Below, piece by piece: positions 1 to 5,916 of a stretch of 9,200 nucleotides of DNA. Origin of the DNA: CAMBDR01 sp046597185. Its GTDB lineage: Bacteria; Pseudomonadota; Gammaproteobacteria; Burkholderiales; Burkholderiaceae_D. Positions within the stretch are counted from its first letter, which is position 1. Each line of letters begins with the position of its first letter. The translations under genes were made by a program, and so were the position numbers. The stretch lies in NCBI GenBank assembly GCA_046597185.1, contig JBKJLF010000135.1, forward strand, positions 1 through 9,200. The letters run 5' to 3'. A model generated the notes under the pieces. It had not been told where the DNA came from and did no database searches. It saw only the letters and a list, made by a program, of their open reading frames with translations.

Positions 1-97
1 TGGGCCTTTCTTGCACCGCCAATGATTGCTTAATGGCAATTGAGACTGCCTTTAATTTCCTTTTTTTGGACATACCCATTTGGTGAATGCTCCCAAC

Positions 98-127
98 TTG
101 ACAAAATCATGCGAAAACCGCTATTTT
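98..127 (+). promoter_or_regulatory. Possible sigma70-type promoter
   Basis: A perfect -35 hexamer TTGACA (98-103) is followed after 18 bases by TATTTT (122-127), which matches four of six positions of the -10 consensus. It points rightward into the doubtful frame at 214-672. The surrounding DNA is AT-rich, so chance matches are fairly likely, and no activator site was recognised. Confidence 0.3.
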
Positions 128-213
128 GCAGGAAATTCACCAGCAAAACTATGCATTTTGGGATAAATTATCCAAAGATCTCAATGGCAACTGAGGAATA
201 TAGGTTAATCGAC

Positions 214-672
214 ATGCTTAGTTGTGTCGAAGCGGATGGGCGAGTACATGACCATGCGATAGTGAAAGACGATGAGGTCATGCAAGCACCCGCACCCGCC
301 CAGGGTGGCGCACCCTTGTTGCAAAAGATTACGCTCAAAGCCATCGGCAAACATGATCTGTTGCTATTACCTGATCAGGCCAAGGGTAAGGCTGGTGTGA
401 TGTCGCCCTTGCTTAGGATTGCGACACCCATGCTGTCAGCCGATGAGCACCAAAATACCTCATGGAATCGATCATGTGATGGTGTCTTGATTCGGGTTTG
501 CGCAGCGCGTAACGATGGGGTTATCCCGGTTGAGGTGGGGTATTTTGATTTGAAGTCGGGTAATCCGGTTGGCTGCGCAGGGCAATTCATGAGTACCCAA
601 TGTTTTATAAAGGGGTATGTGTTAGCTTTGCTGGACATGTTTTTTCAAAATAAGTGCGAAGTAGTTCGGTAG
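214..672 (+). CDS. Doubtful hypothetical protein (about 152 aa)
   Basis: I do not recognise this frame. It is open from about position 40, with possible ATG starts at 109, 151, 184 and 214. The start at 214 is preferred because it alone has a weak purine-rich site (TAGG, 201-204) at a usable distance. The product would be about 152 residues, soluble, with no signal peptide, clear membrane segment or catalytic motif that I can name. Codon choice (many TTG, GAT, CCC and GTG codons, almost no rare arginine codons) is compatible with the neighbouring real genes, which is the main argument for coding. Against it are the lower GC of this stretch, weak translation signals, and competing open frames on the other strand. 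After its TAG stop the same frame stays open to 828. It may be a decayed gene, a lineage-specific gene or non-coding DNA. Confidence 0.25.
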   Translation: MLSCVEADGRVHDHAIVKDDEVMQAPAPAQGGAPLLQKITLKAIGKHDLLLLPDQAKGKAGVMSPLLRIATPMLSADEHQNTSWNRSCDGVLIRVCAARNDGVIPVEVGYFDLKSGNPVGCAGQFMSTQCFIKGYVLALLDMFFQNKCEVVR

Positions 673-828
673 CGCTTTGTGATTTTTCATACCGATAAGC
701 AGGATAAAAATCGACCACTGCAGAAAAAGCGTAGCGTGCCCAAGGCAATCTCAAGTTGTCGTGCGGATAATGCAGATAAATACATCGTGAAAAATGGCCA
801 GGAAGTGAATATTGCAGTCATTCTGTAA
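673..828 (+). other. In-frame continuation after the TAG stop of the preceding frame
   Basis: Directly after the TAG at 670-672 the same reading frame remains open for 51 more codons and ends with TAA at 826-828. A GTG at 679-681 could begin a 49-residue basic peptide, but no ribosome binding site precedes it. The C-terminal half reads like an ordinary soluble protein tail (for example KYIVKNGQEVNIAVIL). Either one gene was split by a nonsense change or the open frame is chance. I recognise no homolog. The rest of the gap up to 965 holds the -10 element of the next gene and nothing else that I can support. Confidence 0.2.
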
Positions 829-925
829 AAAGCTGGGTCGTTTAATTTAATCGAAGTGCGAAAGGTACAAATTGCGCTTGATGCGCCAGTCTGGTGAGAA
901 ACGCTTTCTGATGAGAGCAAAGGTT

Positions 926-931
926 TATAAT
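926..931 (+). promoter_or_regulatory. -10 promoter element upstream of mmsA-like gene
   Basis: The perfect consensus TATAAT lies 34 bases before the ATG of the dehydrogenase gene, which would give a short leader. The -35 region is weak: at 17-base spacing the hexamer is GCTTTC (903-908), and TTTCTG (905-910) sits at 15 bases. This suggests either a factor-dependent promoter or one that relies on the strong -10. No operator was recognised. Confidence 0.5.
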
Positions 932-965
932 AGCGTCTATCTGTCTCTATTCTCAAAGGAATCCC

Positions 966-2483
966 ATGAGTAATTTATCCACGCCAAACATCCCAAACAT
1001 CGGCCACTATCTGAACGGCAAACGCGTCGCCTCTACCAGTGGCCGGGCGCAAGATGTATTTCACCCCGCCAGCGGCAATGTGGCTACGCAAGTACAATTG
1101 GCCAGTCTGGATGAAGTCAATCAGGCGGTTGCCATCGCCCAAGCAGCCTTCCCGGCATGGGCTGAAACCGCACCCCTGCGCCGCGCCCGCGTCATGTTCA
1201 AGTTTAAGGAATTGATCGAAAAACACCAGGACGAATTGGCCGCCACCATTAATCGCGAGCATGGCAAAATCTTTTCCGACGCCAAGGGCGAAGTCACCCG
1301 TGGTCTGGAAATCGTCGAATTCGCCTGCGCCATGCCGCAACTGCTGAAAACCCAGTTCTCCGACAATATTGGCGGCGGCATCGATAACTGGAATTTGCGC
1401 CAGCCACTGGGCGTTACCGCTGGCATTACCCCGTTCAACTTCCCCTTCATGGTGCCAATGTGGATGGCACCGCTGGCCATTGCTACTGGCAACACCTTTA
1501 TTTTGAAGCCCTCCGAGCGTGACCCCTCATGTTCCCTGATGATTGCCGATTTATTGCATCAGGCTGGCTTGCCCGATGGCGTTTTCAATGTGGTGCAGGG
1601 CGATAAAATCGCGGTCGATGGCTTGTTACACCACCCCGACGTGAAGGCGATTTCGTTTGTCGGCTCCACCCCCATCGCCCAATACATCTACACCGAAGGC
1701 ACCAAATGCGGCAAGCGGGTGCAAGCCCTGGGCGGCGCGAAAAACCATTTGGTGGTGATGCCGGACGCCAATCTGGAACAAGCGGTGGATGCCTTGATCG
1801 GTGCCGCCTACGGTTCGGCAGGCGAGCGTTGCATGGCCATTTCCGTGGCCGTGGCGGTAGGCGATATCGCCGATAAATTGGTGGCCGCGCTGGAGCCGCG
1901 CGTGCGCGCGCTGGTGGTGGGCGATGGCATGCGCGCCGATGTGGAAATGGGGCCGCTGGTCACCGCTGCGCACAAAGCCAAAATTGAAGGCTATATTGGC
2001 ACTGGTGTGGAACAAGGGGCCAAATTGGTGGTGGACGGGCGCGGTTTGACGGTGGCTGGCCATGAAAACGGTTTTTTCATGGGCGGCTCGCTGTTTGATC
2101 ATGTGACCCCCGAAATGACCATCCACCGTGAAGAAATTTTCGGCCCCGTGCTGTGCGTGGTGCGCGTGCCTGACTTTGCCAGTGCGCTGGAAATTATCAA
2201 CAACCACGAATACGGTAATGGCGTGTCGCTATTCACTTCCGACGGCAACACCGCACGCGAATTTTCGCGCCGGGTGCAAGTGGGTATGGTGGGGATTAAC
2301 GTGCCGATTCCGGTACCGATGGCCTGGCATTCGTTTGGTGGCTGGAAACGCTCTTTGTTTGGCGATGTGCATGCCTATGGCGAAGAAGGCGTACGCTTTT
2401 ATACCCGCTATAAATCGATCATGCAACGCTGGCCGGACAGCATCGCCAAAGGCGCGGAATTTGTGATGCCGACTGCCAAGTAA
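966..2483 (+). CDS. mmsA: CoA-acylating methylmalonate-semialdehyde dehydrogenase
   Basis: This aldehyde dehydrogenase superfamily enzyme of 505 residues has the usual family length. It would convert (methyl)malonate semialdehyde plus CoA and NAD+ to propionyl-CoA or acetyl-CoA, CO2 and NADH in the cytosol, as in valine, beta-alanine or inositol breakdown. Visible landmarks are the ALDH signature TPFNFP with Asn158, the NAD-pocket Lys181 in LKPSE, the FVGST motif at 231-235, the catalytic Cys289 in GERCMA, and EIFGPV at 390-395. Where hydrolytic ALDHs carry the general-base Glu in ELGGK, this protein has LGGAKNH (255-261). That pattern is typical of the CoA-acylating MMSDH branch and favours this identity over a simple ALDH. 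The ATG at 966 has AAAGGA at 955-960 as a ribosome binding site. The nitronate monooxygenase gene follows on the same strand after 63 bases. The partners usually found in valine catabolism operons (mmsB, acyl-CoA dehydrogenase, enoyl-CoA hydratase) are not in the window. Confidence 0.9.
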   Translation: MSNLSTPNIPNIGHYLNGKRVASTSGRAQDVFHPASGNVATQVQLASLDEVNQAVAIAQAAFPAWAETAPLRRARVMFKFKELIEKHQDELAATINREHGKIFSDAKGEVTRGLEIVEFACAMPQLLKTQFSDNIGGGIDNWNLRQPLGVTAGITPFNFPFMVPMWMAPLAIATGNTFILKPSERDPSCSLMIADLLHQAGLPDGVFNVVQGDKIAVDGLLHHPDVKAISFVGSTPIAQYIYTEGTKCGKRVQALGGAKNHLVVMPDANLEQAVDALIGAAYGSAGERCMAISVAVAVGDIADKLVAALEPRVRALVVGDGMRADVEMGPLVTAAHKAKIEGYIGTGVEQGAKLVVDGRGLTVAGHENGFFMGGSLFDHVTPEMTIHREEIFGPVLCVVRVPDFASALEIINNHEYGNGVSLFTSDGNTAREFSRRVQVGMVGINVPIPVPMAWHSFGGWKRSLFGDVHAYGEEGVRFYTRYKSIMQRWPDSIAKGAEFVMPTAK

Positions 2484-2494
2484 GCGCGCCGCAC

Positions 2495-2533
2495 TCATTC
2501 ACCACATTCATTCGCCACATTCATTCACCACCC
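2495..2533 (+). repeat. Three tandem 13-base repeats in the mmsA-NMO spacer
   Basis: Three head-to-tail copies of TCATTCACCACAT occupy 2495-2507, 2508-2520 and 2521-2533. Copy two has one A-to-G change and copy three differs at its last two bases. The array fills most of the gap between two co-directional genes and ends immediately before the AAGGAG ribosome binding site (2535-2540). It looks like slipped-strand duplication of a spacer. Copy number would change the distance between the genes without touching the ribosome binding site. Confidence 0.85.
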
Positions 2534-2546
2534 CAAGGAGTTAGCC

Positions 2547-3596
2547 ATGAAATTAACTGATTTATTTCCGCATCCTGTGGTACAAGGCCCGATGGCGGGC
2601 GGTGCCAATACCCCGGCCATGGTGGCAGGCGTATCGAATGCGGGTGGTTTGGGTTCGCTCGGGGCGTCGCTGCTCACGCCCACGGTGCTGCGCGAGCAAG
2701 TGGCGCAAATTCGTAGCCTGACCGACAAACCGTTTGCCATCAATCTGTTTGTGCAAGCCGCACCCGAGCCGAGCGCGGCGGAAGTGGCGCAAGGTGCCGC
2801 CCTTTTGCAACCCGTATGGGCCAGCCTGGGATGGGACAGTTTGCCGATTCCCGCCAAGTGGTGCGAGAATTTTGACGAGCAATTTGCTACCCTGTTGGAA
2901 TTGCGCCCCGCCGTGGCCAGTTTCACCTTCAATATTTTGACTGCGCAGCAAGTTGATGCGCTGCATGCGGTAGGCATTGCCGTGGTGGGCACCGCCACAA
3001 CCTTGGCAGAAGCAAAGGCTTGGCAGGCGGTGGGTGCGGATGCGCTGGTGGCTTCCGGGATTGAATCCGGCGGGCATCGCGGTACGTTTTTAGTGCCGCA
3101 AACCGAGGCCACGCAGTCGGTCTGGGAATTGGCCGCCGAGGTTTGCCCTGCCTTAACCATTCCGGTGATTTTGGCGGGCGGCTTCATGCATGGGGCTGAT
3201 ATTGCTGCGGCGCAAAAAATCGGTGCGCAAGCCGTGCAAATGGGGACGGCGTTTTTGGTGACCGATGAATCGGGCATTCACCCGGCCTATAAACAGCGCT
3301 TGATTGATTCAGCCGCCATGGGCAGCCAAACCCGCCTGACGCGCAGCTTTTCCGGACGCTATGCGCGTGGCCTCGATAACCGTTTTATGCAGATGATGGC
3401 GGCGATGGAACAACAAGTGCCCGCGTATCCGGTACAAAATGCACTCACGGGCAGTATCCGCGCGGCGGCTGCCAAAGCAAATGATACCGAATTGATGTCG
3501 CTGTGGGCGGGTACGCAGGTGCAGCGCGCACGGGCGATGCCGGTGGCGCAGTTAATGGTAACATTATTGCAGGAGCTGGAACGAGCGGGGGCGTAG
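2547..3596 (+). CDS. Nitronate monooxygenase (2-nitropropane dioxygenase family)
   Basis: A 349-residue FMN-dependent TIM-barrel protein of the nitronate monooxygenase family. It would oxidise alkyl nitronates such as propionate-3-nitronate to carbonyl compounds with release of nitrite and related products. The N-terminal QGPMAGGANTP (13-23) and GGLGSLGASLLTP (33-45) match the family's flavin-binding start. The segment SGIESGGHRG (170-179) holds His177, the position of the catalytic base in class I enzymes. The phosphate-binding strands appear as ILAGGF (208-213) and GAQAVQMGTAFL (226-237). Length is normal. A strong site AAGGAG (2535-2540) lies six bases before ATG. It is probably co-transcribed with the mmsA-like gene. 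Propionate-3-nitronate poisons metabolism, so detoxification beside a C3 catabolic gene is plausible but inferred. Many family members have untested substrates, so the exact reaction is unproven. Confidence 0.85.
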   Translation: MKLTDLFPHPVVQGPMAGGANTPAMVAGVSNAGGLGSLGASLLTPTVLREQVAQIRSLTDKPFAINLFVQAAPEPSAAEVAQGAALLQPVWASLGWDSLPIPAKWCENFDEQFATLLELRPAVASFTFNILTAQQVDALHAVGIAVVGTATTLAEAKAWQAVGADALVASGIESGGHRGTFLVPQTEATQSVWELAAEVCPALTIPVILAGGFMHGADIAAAQKIGAQAVQMGTAFLVTDESGIHPAYKQRLIDSAAMGSQTRLTRSFSGRYARGLDNRFMQMMAAMEQQVPAYPVQNALTGSIRAAAAKANDTELMSLWAGTQVQRARAMPVAQLMVTLLQELERAGA

Positions 3597-3623
3597 CGTG
3601 GGCACTCCGTGCCCACGCTACGC
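3591..3623 (+). terminator. Perfect 15-bp palindrome between convergent genes; terminator or REP-like element
   Basis: The arm GCGTAGCGTGGGCAC (3591-3605) is exactly complementary to GTGCCCACGCTACGC (3609-3623) around a three-base loop. The stem begins inside the last codons of the nitronate monooxygenase gene and includes its TAG stop (3594-3596). It ends four bases before the stop codon of the minus-strand pseudouridine synthase gene. On the plus strand it is followed by AATTTTA, a weak U-tract; on the minus strand there is none. It could terminate rightward transcription and separate the convergent pair. The GTGGGCAC/GTGCCCAC core also resembles short palindromes that are scattered in many proteobacterial genomes. 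Confidence 0.7.
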
Positions 3624-3627
3624 AATT

Positions 3628-4329
3628 TTACAGCCGTTCATAATCCATCAAATAACGCCATTGCCCCACAGCCAGCCCGGCCATGGGGATGCGCGCAATA
3701 CGGATGCGTTTTTGCGCCACCACCGTCAAGCCCACTTGCTGGCATAAAGTAATAATCTGCCCCGGCTGCACCCCTTTTACCGCAAAGCGCAGCCGGTTTT
3801 CGTTTTGCCAACTCACTTTAATCGAAGGCAAATAGGGGCCGGTTTGATTGAGCCGCGCCAAGCCATCCGGCGCGATTTTGCCACTCACCTCAACGATGAT
3901 TTCTTGCTCGATTTTGCGCGCATCTTCGCTTAATTTACGAGAGATCTGCCAATTTTGCGTCAAAATCAGCAAACCACTGGCATCATCTTCCAAGGCGCAG
4001 GGTGCGCTCAAGCCCTGACTGTGGCGCTTTAAAATGCGTATTTTGGCGCGATCCAGCGGGCTTTGGCTGGGCGCGCCAATACTCGCCATGGCTTGTTCTG
4101 TGCTGACGCCCGCTGGTTTATGCAGCAAAATGGTGACGGGCGCGAGCGGCACCAGGGTGGCGTCGGCAGAAAGTGCTAATACTTGCTCAGGCGCAATCCG
4201 AAAACCCGCTTCTTCCACCACCACCCCATCCACCAGTACCCAACCGCCGGCAATATATTGCTCGGCTTCATTACGGGAACAGGAAAATTGCGTGGCAACG
4301 CGTTTGGCAAGGCGGGTAGTATCGGTCAT
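3628..4329 (-). CDS. S4-domain RNA pseudouridine synthase, RsuA/RluB/E/F type, altered active site
   Basis: A 233-residue protein with an N-terminal S4 RNA-binding domain (about 5-50; SRNEAEQYI at 18-26, then WVLVDG) joined to an RsuA-type pseudouridine synthase domain that starts at LLHKPAGVST (68-77). The C-terminal part carries the family tail: KVSWQNENRLRFAVKG (171-186) and KRIRIARIPMAGLAVGQWR (207-225). Members isomerise specific uridines in ribosomal RNA or tRNA. The catalytic motif is usually RLDxD(S/T)xGLLLLT. Here it reads ALEDDASGLLILT (112-124), with Glu114 where the catalytic Asp is expected and Ala112 for the preceding Arg. The enzyme may be inactive, altered, or part of a subfamily with this motif. 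ATG at 4327-4329 is the only good start and has a weak ribosome binding site. The gene is convergent with the nitronate monooxygenase gene and divergent from the hydratase/acyltransferase operon. The rRNA position modified cannot be told, so no symbol is given. Confidence 0.8.
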   Translation of the reverse strand: MTDTTRLAKRVATQFSCSRNEAEQYIAGGWVLVDGVVVEEAGFRIAPEQVLALSADATLVPLAPVTILLHKPAGVSTEQAMASIGAPSQSPLDRAKIRILKRHSQGLSAPCALEDDASGLLILTQNWQISRKLSEDARKIEQEIIVEVSGKIAPDGLARLNQTGPYLPSIKVSWQNENRLRFAVKGVQPGQIITLCQQVGLTVVAQKRIRIARIPMAGLAVGQWRYLMDYERL

Positions 4330-4424
4330 GGGCTGGTAATGGTGAACAATGAATAAGCAGTGGGTAAAATATGCGGCTGGCGTATTGTAAAGCTTGTCCA
4401 GGAATAGACAAAGCGATATTTTGC

Positions 4425-4438
4425 TTGATCTAGCGCAA
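4425..4438 (+). promoter_or_regulatory. Possible FNR/ANR-type binding site
   Basis: TTGAT-CTAG-CGCAA fits the layout of an FNR/ANR box (TTGAT-N4-ATCAA), with a perfect left half-site and three of five matches on the right. Its centre (4431.5) lies about 40 bases before a transcription start expected from the TATATGCT sequence at 4459-4466, close to the -41.5 position of class II FNR-activated promoters. The downstream acyl-CoA to acid plus ATP pathway is a sensible low-oxygen target. A second inverted repeat, TTTGC-N10-GCAAA (4420-4439), overlaps it and could belong to another regulator. Confidence 0.4.
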
Positions 4439-4458
4439 ACTGTGCCACACTAAGTTAG

Positions 4459-4466
4459 TATATGCT
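4459..4466 (+). promoter_or_regulatory. Possible -10 region of the hydratase/acyltransferase-kinase operon
   Basis: TATATGCT contains two overlapping four-of-six matches to TATAAT (TATATG at 4459, TATGCT at 4461). No good -35 hexamer stands upstream; instead the FNR-like site occupies that position, as expected for an activator-dependent promoter. Transcription from here would start near 4472, downstream of the ATG at 4462. This argues that translation begins at 4507. Confidence 0.35.
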
Positions 4467-4506
4467 GCATTGCATCACAAATCACGTTAATTCAACGAAA
4501 GCAGGT

Positions 4507-5916
4507 ATGAATTCGATTGCCAACCAAACCTTCTTGGAAAATACGGTGTACGCCGATATCAAAATTGGCCAAAGTGCGCGCACCGTGCGCACCCTCAGCC
4601 TGGATGATATCCGCGCCTTCGCCGCCGTCTCGGGCGACACCAACCCCGCCCATCTTGATTCCGAATATGCCGAGGCCACCCTGTTTCATGGCATTATCGC
4701 CCACGGCATGTGGGGCGGTGCATTGATTTCTGCCCTGCTGGGCACGGTTTTTCCGGGGCCGGGCACGATTTATCTGGAGCAGGCCTTGCACTTTTGCCTG
4801 CCAGTGCGGGTGGGTGATACGCTCACTGTCACCGTTACCGTAAGTAGCAAGGATGATCAGAGAAAGCATGTTGCGCTCGATTGCCAGGTCGTCAATCAAC
4901 ATCAGGATCGGGTGTTATATGGCATGGCGCGGGTGTTGGCACCACTGAAAAAAGTGCGCATGCCTGCGGTGCAAGCGCCCCATATTCAATTATTCGACCC
5001 GGAAGCGCACTTGCAGCATTTACTTGAGTTGGGGGAAGATTTAAGCCCGGTGCGCTGTGGTATTGTGCACCCCTGTGATGTGGTGTCGCTACAAAGCGCG
5101 TTTGAATCGGTGCGGCGCGGCTTGATCGACCCGGTGTTGATCGGGCCGGAAGCGCGTTTGCGCGAATTGGCCGAGAGCCTGGAGATTGATTTACATGGCA
5201 TCAGTATCGAATCGGTGCCGCATAGCCACGCCGCTTCGGTGCGTGCCGCTGAAATGGCGGCCAATAAACAGGTGGAAGCCTTGATGAAGGGCAGCTTGCA
5301 TACCGAAGAAATGATGCACGCCATTGTCAATACGCCCGCCTTGCGCACCAAAACACGGATGTCGCATGTGTTTCGCTTTGACGTGCCAAGCTATTACAAA
5401 CCCTTGCTCATTACCGATGCGGCCTTAAATATCCGGCCCAATCTGGCAGAAAAAGCCGACATCATCCAAAACGCCATCGATTTTGCACGGGTCATGGGCA
5501 TTCTCACCCCCAAAGTGGCGATTTTGTCGGCGGTGGAAACGGTGACGCCGACCATTCCTTCCACCCTGGATGCGGCAGCCCTGTGCAAAATGGCGCAGCG
5601 TGGGCAAATCACGGGCGGCTTGCTGGACGGCCCGTTGGCATTTGATAATGCCATTTCAGCGGAAGCGGCGCGCATCAAGCAAATTGAATCCGACGTGGCG
5701 GGCGATGCCGATATTTTGGTGGTGCCGGATCTGGAGTCGGGCAATATCATGTGCAAGCAGTTGGAATATTTGGCCGGGGCCACGGTATCGGGCATAGTAT
5801 TGGGTGCCAAAGTGCCGATTGCCTTAACCAGCCGCGCTGACGGCACCAATGCGCGTACCGCCTCGGCCTTGTTGGCCAAAGTGATAGCGCACCATAACCG
5901 GAAAACCCCACCATGA
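4507..5916 (+). CDS. Bifunctional MaoC-like enoyl-CoA hydratase / phosphate acetyl(butyryl)transferase
   Basis: A fusion of two enzymes, about 469 residues from the ATG at 4507. Residues 1-145 form a MaoC/(R)-hydratase hot-dog domain with the catalytic motif GDTNPAHLD (Asp44, His49) and FHGIIAHGMWGGAL (60-73). Residues 160-469 form a phosphotransacetylase/phosphotransbutyrylase domain with GLIDPVLIGPE (205-215), VTPTIPSTLDAA (346-357), GQITGGLLDGPLAFDNA (366-382), VVPDLESGNI (405-414) and a late ALTSRADG (439-446). The second domain would exchange CoA for phosphate on an acyl-CoA, giving an acyl phosphate for the kinase encoded next, with a four-base ATGA overlap. A frame start at 4462 exists but has no ribosome binding site and probably lies upstream of transcription. 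The 4507 start begins where the family normally begins, though its own site (AGCAGGT, directly abutting ATG) is poor. This fused architecture is known in proteobacteria. Acetyl- versus butyryl-CoA preference cannot be read from sequence. Confidence 0.88.
   Translation: MNSIANQTFLENTVYADIKIGQSARTVRTLSLDDIRAFAAVSGDTNPAHLDSEYAEATLFHGIIAHGMWGGALISALLGTVFPGPGTIYLEQALHFCLPVRVGDTLTVTVTVSSKDDQRKHVALDCQVVNQHQDRVLYGMARVLAPLKKVRMPAVQAPHIQLFDPEAHLQHLLELGEDLSPVRCGIVHPCDVVSLQSAFESVRRGLIDPVLIGPEARLRELAESLEIDLHGISIESVPHSHAASVRAAEMAANKQVEALMKGSLHTEEMMHAIVNTPALRTKTRMSHVFRFDVPSYYKPLLITDAALNIRPNLAEKADIIQNAIDFARVMGILTPKVAILSAVETVTPTIPSTLDAAALCKMAQRGQITGGLLDGPLAFDNAISAEAARIKQIESDVAGDADILVVPDLESGNIMCKQLEYLAGATVSGIVLGAKVPIALTSRADGTNARTASALLAKVIAHHNRKTPP

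Noticed and set aside
102..194. Short plus-strand frame with a peptide ending AFWDKLSKDLNGN
   Set aside because: It has only about 30 codons and no start codon with a ribosome binding site. The FWDKL resemblance to methyltransferase N-termini is too short to rely on.
168..638. Minus-strand frame in two parts (375-638 and 168-350), considered as a decayed transposase
   Set aside because: No DDE or other transposase motif could be found in any frame, and no terminal inverted repeats or target duplications flank the region.
729..742. Second copy of the palindrome arm seen at 3591 (shares GCGTAGCGTG)
   Set aside because: Only ten bases match, and no inverted partner lies nearby, so no hairpin forms.
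1626..2207. 193-codon minus-strand frame, very His-rich
   Set aside because: It is antisense to the dehydrogenase; the histidines come from GTG/ATG codons read in reverse.
2525..3277. 250-codon minus-strand frame
   Set aside because: It is antisense to the nitronate monooxygenase gene, whose flavin-binding motifs are clear. The reverse product is Ala/Ser/Cys-rich with no motif.
4462..4506. Upstream in-frame ATG giving a 15-residue longer hydratase/acyltransferase
   Set aside because: It has no ribosome binding site and overlaps the likely -10 region, and the extra residues precede the usual family start.
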